Positions 34,101 through 43,913 of a stretch of 64,000 nt of DNA are shown here, one piece after another. Each line of letters begins with the position of its first letter. Positions within the stretch are counted from its first letter, which is position 1. The translations under genes were made by a program, and so were the position numbers. Below the pieces are notes generated by a model. The model made no database searches. It was not told where the DNA came from and saw only the letters and a list, made by a program, of their open reading frames with translations. Origin of the DNA: Cliona cf. orientalis (taxonomy: Eukaryota; Porifera; Demospongiae; Clionaida; Clionaidae); the NCBI GenBank assembly GCA_963930775.1, contig OZ005693.1, positions 10,228,006 through 10,292,005 of the forward strand, in the 5' to 3' direction.

Positions 34101-37100
34101 CACAGGGACAAACCAACTGACATTCGCGGCACATCAACAATTGAAAACCCTCCAACTGCGAGAAAAGGGACCATTTGGGACTTTGTGTGTTTGTCGTATG
34201 TAGCTTGTACTAGTATGGATAGAGTATAATGTATATTCTGTAGGTGTATCCGCTCTCTGTTGATGTCAATATGCTGATACACTACTATATTGTAGAAAGC
34301 AAGTTGGACATTGTCATGATAGAAATATATCTTGTTTCATACTAACATGAATGGTCCCTTTTCTCATAGCAGGTCACAATTAATGATAAATAGGAGCACA
34401 GTTTTCGAGCTATACTAGGAGGACACTGCACAATGCATATTACATGATGTGAACGCCATCCTACGCATTATGATCATGTTGTACCAGTGGAAATTGAAAG
34501 GATGAAAATACCAATTTTCTTCTGAAGAAGGGAAAAAATCTGGCTGTATTGTACAAGCTTGCTCCTCTTTTCGTCTAATCCATAGTTTACACTGCAGTAG
34601 TGAGATCACAAACGATTACTAGAAATCGAAAATTCTGCTTATCTTCGATGAAATCGGTGGCAATACGACGTTTCTGATCTCCAGTAGATAATAAAATCTG
34701 AACAAAAGCACTCTTGAGTATAATATATCAGTTTAGGCCAAAAAAAATGAACATACACGCCTGTCTGACAATAGCTTCATTGATACCAGATACATGCATG
34801 CAAAAGTATATAAAGCAGTGAAGAGCGTACAACCAGTAAATTTGATCTCTTGCTCACATTACAAACAATTAACGGCCAACAAAATTGACATGTGGTCACA
34901 TGTACAAGTATATTGCTACACACAGAAATCTGTAAATCATCAGCTGGAGTTGTAAGAGAAAGCTATAAAAATTTAATGGCTCGATACACACACACAGTGG
35001 TATGGTATAACCCGAGGGCTGGGTGGGGGATCTACATGTATAGCCTGGCTAATTAAAGAAAAAGGTCATTAACGGGTCACTGGGACGATATTCATGGTAT
35101 GGCACATCAATGACTGAAAACCCTCTAATTAATGATAAATAGAACATGTAAGGAGCACAATTTTCAAGCTATATTCGGAGGACACTGCACAATGCATATT
35201 ACATGTGAGCGCCATCCTACGCATTATGATCATGTCGTACTGGGAATTTTATACGATGCCTACTAATTAGCTAGTTCTTAGAATTTTCTTTCAAAATCCC
35301 TCAACGCCAGAAATACTATACTCTATGCATTATACTACGTATTGTCAGTAACATGTTGACAGACACAGCAGAACAATGAAGTGCATGAACCTATAACACC
35401 CCCCCCCCCCACCCCCAAACAGCAATGAGCAGGAAGTGATGGCGCTATAATATTATAGCTAGCTACTAGTACTCCTGGTTGATGGTCACCATCACATTGA
35501 CTGATACTGACTTATGTACATGTACGTATAATTATGTGTACCTCGTGTTTTGCCAGCTGGTCGAGGTACTCCTGGTCCAGTTTGTCCATGGCATCTTTGA
35601 AGTCATTCCTCAAACCCTAGGGCAACAAAAACATAAGCATAAAACACAACTGTGCATATGTTCCTGTATACATTAATTTTAAATATTAAATGTGTACAAA
35701 TATGTACATGTACACATGTTCATGTTCCAATATGTACATGTACAACATACAAGTACAAAATATATGTACATGAACAATGTACTTGTTCATGTACATGCAC
35801 CTATCATGTACATGGCTAAAACATACATATACAACATCACAGAAAGATCAAAGAAGAGTACTTACTATAAGAGTATCAGGCTAATTACTACATAGGTGAT
35901 CTCCAGCTAAGAAAGATGGAAGTATTTACATGTTAGAAAATTTAATTAGTGCTCATGTATTATAATTTCTGTTCGCTGCATGGTGTACATGTAGGCAAAT
36001 AGAGAGATCTATCTTAATAATGCTGCTAAACTTGACTATGAATACTATTAAACTGTGATTGATTAGCTAGCTGTTTTGACTCTGAACGGAGCATGAATCT
36101 GCTCCACAGCGCATGTATCCAATGATTGTTTATCAGAAAGCCATGGAAAAATTAGCACCAAGACGGGAAAATTAACACACAGAACACACACACACCCACA
36201 AATCAGCATGCATACCTACCTTGTTTATCTCTGGAGCCAAAATCTCAATTTGCCTGCAAATGAGTGGGTGGGAGCGAGGGAGGGGGGGGGGGGTGTAGAG
36301 AGAGAGATAGGTATAAAGCATTGGGATATACATGTGTACATAGGATAAAAATGGTTATGCACTTTCTTAAAAATCCATCTACAAGGTACAACCCCGCTCT
36401 CTTAGGTGCAGTTTTTGCCTTGGCTGGCGATACACTTTGATTACAATTTTGGGGATTGACCTTTTGAATTTTCAGGATGATAGACAACAAATTGTACATG
36501 CATACCAAGTACTCTAAATTGGTTGCTGTGGTGATGGTATTGGTGTGGTAAATAACTACTTTTTGCAGTTCCATTTTGAGCACAAAAAATGTCATTTCGG
36601 ATGATCTGAGCGTCTTAGAATGACGAGACTTTTCAGGAGGACAATCGCTAAGGAAGTTCTGTAGCGTTATCACAAACACACACACTCTTTCTCACACACA
36701 AACAGACACACACACTCTGTGATGCATATCACACCCACTGGCAGTAATCCAATATTTAGCTCGCTTCAGTGGAGTCAAATGGGAGGCAGAAATTACAGCA
36801 ATGTGCAGGAACAGACTTAGAAATCGTATTCAGAATCAGCGAAACATGAGTTATGATTACATGCTTCATTGCTATTTTATGGCCAAATATTTGCAAGCCA
36901 CAGACCATTAATTTTGATCACGAAAAGATTCATAATCTTCAATAGACAAAAAATACTGGCATCACATACCACATACTTTAAATTTCTATGACGCCCTTCA
37001 TTTTAGACAGTTAGAGGTACATATCATCATTAAAAAGTTCATCAAAATTATCTCATGCTTAATTAACGACACCTACGTAAATTCACTGGCAATTGAGAGA

Positions 37101-38543
37101 GCAGCACTGACACATGGATCATTAAGTTTAAATAGTGCTCCCAGCTAGACAGACATGACTATCCCACGCTTACTTAATGTTCTCTAGCTGGCAGGTTAAT
37201 AAGATTCATCACGGTTCACCAGTTGTGAAAACATTTTCTTATGGTATAGCAGCTTCAAAATTAATAATAATCATAACATTAATTTTTGAGAGCTTGAGAC
37301 AGTTGGATCATTGATCAAAATGTGCCCCAAGTGATACAGAATTATCTCACGCTTGATAAATTTACATCCACATTCTTTAGTTGGCAGATTAATATGTTTC
37401 AAGGTTCACTGGTCGTGTAGATATCTCTAAAATTTGTAACAAATTCTTGAGTCAGTTCATTAATCAAAACGTGTCCCAACTGAGACACAAGACATGATTT
37501 TTGATACGTGTGATTGACTGACACTAACGCACAATATAAACAGGCATCCAAGATTCAAGATTGGCTAGAATTTGCCAGCTACGGATGATTAATTTTACTT
37601 GCTATAGTGCAAGTTCAGGAAGGTCACTCCGGTTCATTACCTAAACGAATATTTCTTATAACCTCAAAATTAATTCACACCTCCATGAATTCCTGTAGCC
37701 TTGTTCCCAGACATCATTGGGTTTGCAATGTTATTAAGGGAGGCTAGCCCAGAGATGAGGTTAGAATTATCGAAAGTATCCTGTTGAAAGTTATGGACAA
37801 TTAGATCATCAGTAGTGTGCAACTCTCAGACACCCAAAAATGCATGTAAATGTACATGTACATTCTCCCACATGGACATGTTGTTATGCCTCTCCCATAC
37901 ATGTATATACTGGCACTGTCATAAAGCCACTCCTACTCATTAATTAATTAATCATTATTTAATTAGCCATGTTGTGTACATGTACCTCAGTCTGATGCAG
38001 ACATCGCGATCTAACTCCCCAAACAGACGAATTGGCTCACCCCTCTCTCTCAGACGACGAACAACCTGTGAGAAAAAATTAGAGCTATCTGCATACACGA
38101 AAGACTTATCTGAATCTAAATGGTCTACAAATAAAGTTCACCACCTTACCTCCGATCTTGGTATTGAAAAGATCGCTGCTTCAATCTCGGGTGGTGCTAC
38201 TATGGACGTGGGGCTGAGGAGATGCTTCCCAGACCCCTCCCCCGCCGCTCCTGACGACCCTGGAGGTGGGGAAGACCCTTCTCGTTTGTCATCTGATTTC
38301 AAGTCTTCATCAACACCCCTGCTGATTCTCTCCAGTTCACTCCTCTTGATGTACTTTTTGCCCTGAAGTCATATTATATGGTTCTAAATAAGGCCCACCA
38401 TATAAACAAGCAGCTAGCTACGTGTGCTACAAAATTATTAAATAGCCTTACAATAGCAGTATCATACCAACCTTTACGCCATTATCGCTAAGGGCCTTTC
38501 GTTTTCTGGCTGCCTCTTCCCTGAGCAGCTTGAGAGCGTCCAT
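25134..38543 (-). CDS. PRPF18: Pre-mRNA-splicing factor 18 (Prp18)
   Basis: Eleven exons on the minus strand, all joining in phase: 38472-38543, 38150-38362, 37986-38065, 36220-36253, 35542-35616, 27428-27493, 27301-27369, 27062-27127, 26202-26348, 25607-25762 and 25134-25220, giving 354 aa. Exon 3 encodes the splicing-factor motif ([17 protein letters not shown]). Exons 8-11 encode the conserved five-helix Prp18 domain, including [18 protein letters not shown], the highly conserved loop with [19 protein letters not shown], and the [13 protein letters not shown] block. Prp18 is a U5-associated factor that acts in the second step of splicing and cooperates with Slu7. The N-terminal part (~40-95) has a Gly/Ser/Pro-rich stretch. 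Introns range from 58 bp to 8,048 bp (27494-35541), the large one being full of repeats. It is head-to-head with the Rho-like gene, 256 bp apart. Confidence 0.95.
27232..27292. repeat. GGGA/GAGA microsatellite
   Basis: Purine-rich simple repeat inside a PRPF18 intron, close to exon 7. On the minus (transcribed) strand it is a pyrimidine tract. Confidence 0.8.
29356..29386. repeat. Poly-G run
   Basis: An uninterrupted run of about 26-28 G inside the large PRPF18 intron. Its length is likely variable or imprecise, and it gives Pro or Gly runs in spurious frames. Confidence 0.9.
29761..29863. mobile_element. TACCGTAG MITE family, degenerate half copy
   Basis: It matches the right half of the element at 59998-60208: CAATTATTGGATTC, TTTGGCC, GACTTG and AATTAAAAACCATCCTATAGG all occur in order. 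The other half is absent. Located in the large PRPF18 intron. Confidence 0.6.
29924..30192. repeat. GAGA-rich compound minisatellite
   Basis: A stretch of about 270 bp of almost pure purine, with a ~55-bp superstructure (units with GAAGGGGAAGGGGGTGAGAG). On the transcribed PRPF18 strand it is a long CT tract. The long Ser/Leu/Pro frames here are artefacts of the repeat. Confidence 0.9.
31412..31698. repeat. ~148-bp tandem duplication
   Basis: Two direct copies, 31412-31555 and 31560-31698, share GGCACTTGCTGGCTCAAGAC, AAGATCTACCAACCAA and ATATACATGTACATACATTG, with a few small differences. Intronic and non-coding. Confidence 0.85.
32755..32870. mobile_element. TGTTGGTAG MITE, copy 1
   Basis: 116-bp element bounded by TTGTTGGTAGTTG and CAACTACCAACAA. 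The second copy at 33379-33487 shares most of the interior (TTTTTATAGGCAA, GGGTCATCATAAAGTAG). It lies in the large PRPF18 intron. Confidence 0.75.
33379..33487. mobile_element. TGTTGGTAG MITE, copy 2
   Basis: Second copy of the element at 32755-32870, in the same orientation. It is followed immediately by the perfect hairpin at 33491-33549. Confidence 0.75.
33491..33549. repeat. Perfect 28-bp hairpin
   Basis: TAGTTATCTGCCAGTAATTG... and its exact reverse complement form 28-bp arms around a 3-nt loop (CTC). It abuts MITE copy 2. The first MITE copy has only the left arm of this sequence after it, in diverged form, so the palindrome arose by local inverted duplication. Confidence 0.85.
33732..35241. 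repeat. ~0.75-kb direct tandem segmental duplication
   Basis: Copy 1 (33732-34496) and copy 2 (34498-35241) share in order TGGAAATTGAAAGGATGAAA, CTAGAAATCGAAAA, AGCAGTGAAGAGCGTACAAC, TCATTAACGGG and GAGGACACTGCACAATGC. They differ by indels and substitutions, so the event is not recent. No coding content; within the PRPF18 intron. Confidence 0.8.
37040..37480. repeat. Diverged ~200-bp tandem units
   Basis: Blocks such as TATCTCACGCTT, CTTTAGTTGGCAGATTAATA and GGTTCACTGGTCGTG recur with variation (near 37050, 37155 and 37345). Old tandem duplication inside a PRPF18 intron. Confidence 0.4.
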
Positions 38544-38799
38544 AGTGGCACAAGGCGAGCTGTTCTCTAATTATACGAATATACAATGATAAAATTTCTC
38601 AAGATGGCGCGCGCGCGATCGCGTGAAAGTTCAAATCGGTCATTGCGCATGCGTTACGGGTCCATTCACCCGTAGCGGTTTTTCTTTATAAAACCACAAC
38701 AGCAATTAGAGGGTGCTTTCATTGGCTGAACCATAAATTGTGTAAATATAGCAACACCTTTCCCACCCTCTCTCTCTCTCGAAGCAGTGAGCCAACTGG
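38544..38799. promoter_or_regulatory. Divergent promoter of PRPF18 and the Rho-like gene
   Basis: 256 bp lie between the two start codons. It contains GCGCGCGCGATCGCG (about 38605) and a GCGCATGCG motif (about 38645), the sort of CG-rich core absent from the surrounding AT-rich DNA. A CT run (about 38770) precedes the plus-strand start. Function inferred from position and composition. Confidence 0.55.
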
Positions 38800-40503
38800 A
38801 TGTGTCTTCTCTGCCAAGCTACTGCTAGCGGCGTACACCACCTCTGCACTTCGACCCAGCTCTGTGGAAAGAGCAAGAAGTTCTCCTGCAGCGCGGGAGC
38901 TCAGCTGAAGATGACTTGGAGCAAGGAGAGTATCGGTAACACCACCGTTGAGAAGACGCCTTCAAAGAACGGGAGTCGGCGGAAGAAGAGCGCCGAGTCG
39001 GTCATTCGCCGGAGGCGACCCAGCAGCACAAGAATTGTACCGAGGGCGCGAAGTATCGAATCTGTGAGGAGAAAATATTCGCCAAAGAAACAACTCACCG
39101 TCTACTCGCCGAAGCGAGACTCGAATCACTCGCTCTCCACCAGCTACGAGCGAGATGAATCTCCGAGAGATGATGCAGCTACGAAGCCGCCTAAGGACGA
39201 GAACAGTCCAGGCTCGACATCAAAGAAGATAGCTACTGTACGCAGGTCGCACGCATTTCGAAGGTCCTCTCACTACCGCCGGGCGTTTCGGGAACGAACT
39301 CCTCGAGTGCTTCTCCCCATGTACGACAACAACGACACTGATACTCACGCTTCTTCATACGCAACAAATAAATCCAGTGATGACACTACTGGCAGTCAGC
39401 CCATTCCCCCTTCTACTGATGCTGTTACGACTGTTCCACTGTGTACTGGGGACGCGTCAGATGAAGAGTGCAGTATTTCAGACAACACCACCCAGCTAGG
39501 TGGTGCTGAGGTGTGTACGCTGGAAGCAGTTGTAGTGTCTTTCGCAGATGATGATGATGATGATGACTGTGGCAGCGATGTTGATGTTGGACCAGAACCT
39601 ATTGTTTTGCAGACTCGTACCACATGTGCACCGACATCGACTGAGATATCACCCCGAGAAGTTGGCATATCGGGGACAAGTGATGACATAGGACCTGAGC
39701 CGATAGAACTATTGGACACAGCAGTAGATATTGGTGGGGAAGATGGAGCAGTTAGTAGAGGTACAGAAAAACGTCCAAGCATATTGAAGAGAGTCCTCAG
39801 CAAATCTTCCTCGCTAATGAAGAAGACTATGTCGTCGAGACGTAGCAACCAAGGGAAAACTGCGGACATGAAGTGTTGTACGTCATCCGAGAGAAGGAGG
39901 AGAAGAGCTCACATGCCCACAAGGAGGATGATCCGACGCCCTCGTAAGGTCGTCATAATGGGCGACATGTTTAGCGGTAAATCAAGTCTCATTTCTGCCT
40001 ATTGTCACGATCGATTCTCGACAAACTATGTGCCCACCCTTCTCAACACCTTGTCCACTGATGCCCAGGTGTTTGGAGAAAGCATAGAGTTAGTAGTTGT
40101 TGATGTTGGTGGCCGAGATGACTACGCTAAGCTGAGAAAATGTGCTTACCACAAGATGGATATCATCATCCTGTGCTACGCTGCCGATAGTCCCGACAGC
40201 TTACGGAGAATTGTCGATTATTGGGTGCCCGAGATTAAGCATCATTGCTCTAAGGTACCTTTCATCCTGGTAGCCACCAAAAAGGATATTCGTGATGATG
40301 CACTATATGAGAGTTCTCACGTAGAGGGAGGAAGAGCAGGGAAGGAAGGTGTGGTCTTGACAATTAGTGGTAGGAGGGTCGCTGAAACTGTTGGGGCTCA
40401 AAAGTTTCTTGAGTGTTCAGCACGATATAGAGACAATACACGAAATGTGTTTGAGATGGCGGCGAAAGTTGCTCTGCAGAAATCGAGAAGGAAACGCAAG
40501 TAG
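38800..40503 (+). CDS. Atypical Rho-family GTPase with long N-terminal extension
   Basis: Intronless, 567 aa. Residues 1 to ~380 are low-complexity, rich in Ser, Thr, Arg and Asp. Residues ~383-560 form a Rho/Rac-like G domain: GDMFSGKSS (G1), YVPT (switch I), DVGGRDDY (G3), VATKKD (G4) and ECSARY (G5). Compared with canonical Rho, the G1 residue equivalent to Gly12 is Met and the residue equivalent to Gln61 is Arg. Both are positions where change abolishes GTP hydrolysis in family members, so a constitutively GTP-bound state (as in Rnd/RhoE) is inferred. The C-terminus is KSRRKRK with no CAAX box, so prenylation is not expected; the polybasic end could bind acidic lipid or direct nuclear import. 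A second Met at residue 38 is an alternative start. An AATAAA at about 40973 may end the transcript. Confidence 0.8.
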   Translation: MCLLCQATASGVHHLCTSTQLCGKSKKFSCSAGAQLKMTWSKESIGNTTVEKTPSKNGSRRKKSAESVIRRRRPSSTRIVPRARSIESVRRKYSPKKQLTVYSPKRDSNHSLSTSYERDESPRDDAATKPPKDENSPGSTSKKIATVRRSHAFRRSSHYRRAFRERTPRVLLPMYDNNDTDTHASSYATNKSSDDTTGSQPIPPSTDAVTTVPLCTGDASDEECSISDNTTQLGGAEVCTLEAVVVSFADDDDDDDCGSDVDVGPEPIVLQTRTTCAPTSTEISPREVGISGTSDDIGPEPIELLDTAVDIGGEDGAVSRGTEKRPSILKRVLSKSSSLMKKTMSSRRSNQGKTADMKCCTSSERRRRRAHMPTRRMIRRPRKVVIMGDMFSGKSSLISAYCHDRFSTNYVPTLLNTLSTDAQVFGESIELVVVDVGGRDDYAKLRKCAYHKMDIIILCYAADSPDSLRRIVDYWVPEIKHHCSKVPFILVATKKDIRDDALYESSHVEGGRAGKEGVVLTISGRRVAETVGAQKFLECSARYRDNTRNVFEMAAKVALQKSRRKRK

Positions 40504-42682
40504 AACAAGAGAAAGAAAGTCCTTATGACAAGCGACCAGCTCAATCAAAATCAAGAACGTCACAGGTCTGTCTAGCTCTTGCGTCATTCATGAAACCAAG
40601 ACCTGTGCTGTCTTCTTTCCTCATACCATCTCTCCGTAAGTGGACTAGCCTCTACTACAACAATCTGAAGGATTGATCATGCTTTGTATTCAGCACACAC
40701 GGCTCAGTAAGGCTTGGCTGGACCGAGCTGAACAGTCGAGGATTATGCCTTCAGGAAGAAGTGACACAGGAGGAACTGTCAGTTTGAAAACACAGTATGC
40801 ATGTTTTTTTTTTATTTTACTCGATGCATCAAAACACACATTTCACTGCATTTTTATAATTATTATACTCACTCAGCTGCTTCATTTTTTATAACAATCA
40901 TCCCATGCATGTACACAGTATCTAACAGTAATTTTCATGTTGAACGTACATCAGCATTGCTGAAATAAAACACAGTTGCTCTCATAGAATTAGTAATTAT
41001 TGTGCTATATGTTTGTATTTATCATGCATGTAGCTATGTCTTTTATACTGTCACAATTCTCTTGCTACTTGGTAGCCATGAAAATTAATGATACAACATC
41101 TTTATTGTGTGCAATCATAATAATTATTATTAATTTTTAGTACCAACCTGTTAGTGGTACCTACAGATATAAGTAATCTAACCTGACCTAGTCTCCCTGG
41201 AGCATCTATATAGAACCTCAAGGCTGTGAATGACCTCCAGTCAACACTCATTAGCGCAACACTATGCACAAAGAAATGCCATCCCATTCAAGGGGCCATC
41301 TACACCTTTGAGTCGTTCACATGCATTCATGCATACATGTATGCAACAAGCACCATGCATGTATCATGCATGTATCATGCATGTGTCATGCATGCCATAT
41401 TAAATTATTATGTCAAACTGCTGAAAGAATGGCTTAGAACCAGAGTATATAGCTCACCTATAATATTGGCAGCTTGGTATTGTAGCTATGGATTGGCTTG
41501 TTACTTATTGTTATTTGATTTCCCAGTACTCATTCAATATGGGGTTTGGCACTTGCAAACATATAATATTTTATTATTGGCACCATAATAATTATAATAT
41601 TTCAGCTAGTTAGCTATAATATTTATAATTATATACATAGGTAGGGCTTTTGCACATGTACACTATTATGTCGTACATGTTAGTAAGGATGAGTCAAGAG
41701 TAGATTAATCTACTCTTGGATATTGATGCTAATAGCAATGCAGCATGCGGATTCTCCCTCACCACAAAGTAGAGTATAACTAGCCACATGCAGCCTGGGG
41801 ACTCCACTGTGGCAGTCTGTGGTGTTGCTACATCAAAGCATGTCCACAGGTACTTATTCTCAGAGAATTATCTTCCACTGAAAACCATTGCTACAAACCA
41901 GTGCATGTATATTATATGCTTCATAATTACTTTATCATTACATCAGAATGTCGCCAGGAGCTGATCCATGTGACATGTGACATGTGATGGTGTGGAAGCT
42001 TTCTGAGCATTAAATTTTATTATCGATCCATCTCTCCCTCCTCAGCAGGATCAATATGTACATGCACACAATTTCTATTATTGGGCACATGCACAGTGTC
42101 CTGCATCTACGTATGTACACTGAGTCTGAAATATTTTATTTACCCCTCATGTATCCATTAGCAGCTACAGATATAGCTAAATCTGTCTGGCAGGTGTTAG
42201 GGAGTTTGGAAGGAACTGCAACACTGAAGGGTACAGTAGGGATTCCCAACACAGGATTCTCTGTGGTTGAACTTTGTATGAGTGGATTGATTTGCAAACG
42301 AAGGAGTTCTGCCCACTTGTTTACAAGCTACAGGCGAAAGGCTTCCCCCTCCTTCCTCCGTTGAAATTAGATTAAAGACTCTAGCTTAAGATTTATACCT
42401 GCACGTATACCATGCACAAAATGTCACGCAATTGGACTGTAAGTTGCATCAGAAAAAATCTACATGTAGCATCCTAGTAATTTTAGGCCACAAATCTGTT
42501 TTCAATTTTCTGTCACTTAAAGTAAGTGTGCAATCGCAATCACCACCAGCTGCTTATAATTAAACTGTTGATCATCTCAACTATCATATGGTAAGGGGTC
42601 GTAAATTTAACATACACTAGATAGTGCATTCATTTGTGCTACTGTTACGACAAATTCTGGCACTGATCTTTGCCAGACCAGT
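40504..42682. other. Intergenic, no gene seen
   Basis: 3' flank of the Rho-like gene and of the SRCR pseudogene. It contains a short CATGCATGTAT-type repeat at about 41350-41396 and AT-rich DNA. Open frames here lack exon features or homology. Confidence 0.5.
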
Positions 42683-43593
42683 TTACAGTACAAGTGTTCC
42701 ATAAGCTTCATTTGGCTGAGTTTCCACATGATGGGAGACACTAAGTGTGGCATAAGCTTCATTATCTTGCATTGGTACATCAGTTATAACAGAGTTTCTT
42801 TTGCTCCTGTACGTATTATTATAGTAGTACAATAAAATGACATACTCATAATATTATTATGACCTTCAATTACCTCTTTGTTTTCATCCTTTGAATGTAA
42901 ACAATAATTGCAATGCTGATAATCGATATCCCTATAATGACCAATACGGCCGTCCCTAGTGAACCACTGAGGATTGCTATGTAAGCGTTTGATAAACCAG
43001 CCACACTGGTCGGCATTTCAGTTGTGTTAGAAGACGATGTTACATTGTGGAGAGAATTTGTGTTTAGACAAACAACTCCAGCAATGGAATTTCCTTCACA
43101 GTTGTAAACACCAATGCTATGCAAATTTACACACTGAAACAACATTGAATGAGTTTCATTACAAATGACGTTGTGAAATACTGTTGGAGTAATAGTATTC
43201 TGACTGTATCTGAGTGGTAAACCTATACAATTATACATTGTAATAAAAATTAATTATCATTATTGCATTATTATTAGCTATACTGAGTAAATTATAATAT
43301 TATAATAAATTAATACTTGCCATTCTCATATCCAAGCTGAGTGCAAACGACATTAGCAGCAACTTCATCCCATCCATCCGCACACACTGTCCACCACACT
43401 CCATTCAAGCACATCTCTACTCTTCCTTCTCTCTGATTAAAATTTTCTCTGTCAAGAAGTCGAACTTCACCATCATTGCTTGTACCTGTAATGATCACTT
43501 AACTTAATCACTGGCATAATGTTATTCGAATTCTATAATGTTATTAACCGTAGCAGAAGACTCCAGCATCCTGACTGTGTGTACAACTGTTGG

Positions 43594-43598
43594 GCATA
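43594..43598. repeat. Target-site duplication, left
   Basis: GCATA immediately before the 5' LTR; the same five bases follow the 3' LTR at 48128-48132. Confidence 0.95.
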
Positions 43599-43886
43599 TG
43601 TAGAGACTGTAAAAACTGTAATTCATTATTGTGTGTAACCGTTGTAATACTTAGTGTTATTAGTTTTGTACGCATGCGTAGTTGTTAGTTCGAACGTTAA
43701 ACTGGCCGGACTCTTTGTTCTTGTTCTTTCGTGTAGGTACCTTTTATAATGTGTATGCGGCGCCGTGCGCCAATCTATTACGTATGTGTACTTTGTGTAT
43801 TGTATTATTCTGCATGCATGTTCAGTCAGTATTGTGTATCTGGAATTGCTGTTGTTCTTGAATGAGAAATATTCACAGTTATTACA
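43599..43886 (+). repeat. 5' LTR
   Basis: 288 bp, TG...CA ends (TGTAGAGACTG ... TTATTACA). By eye it is identical to the 3' LTR over its full length. It contains a GCATGCG palindrome and a TTTATAATG TATA-like box. Confidence 0.95.
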
Positions 43887-43913
43887 CTTGGCGACGAGGT
43901 AAACTGGTAAACG

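Noticed and set aside
41226..41588. 120-aa frame in the spacer after the Rho-like gene
   Set aside because: Contains a CATGCATGTAT simple repeat, no domain and no exon context.
42874..43498. Separate small SRCR genes on the minus strand
   Set aside because: These frames are exons 5 and 6 of the disrupted SRCR gene, as shown by phase and by alignment with copy A.
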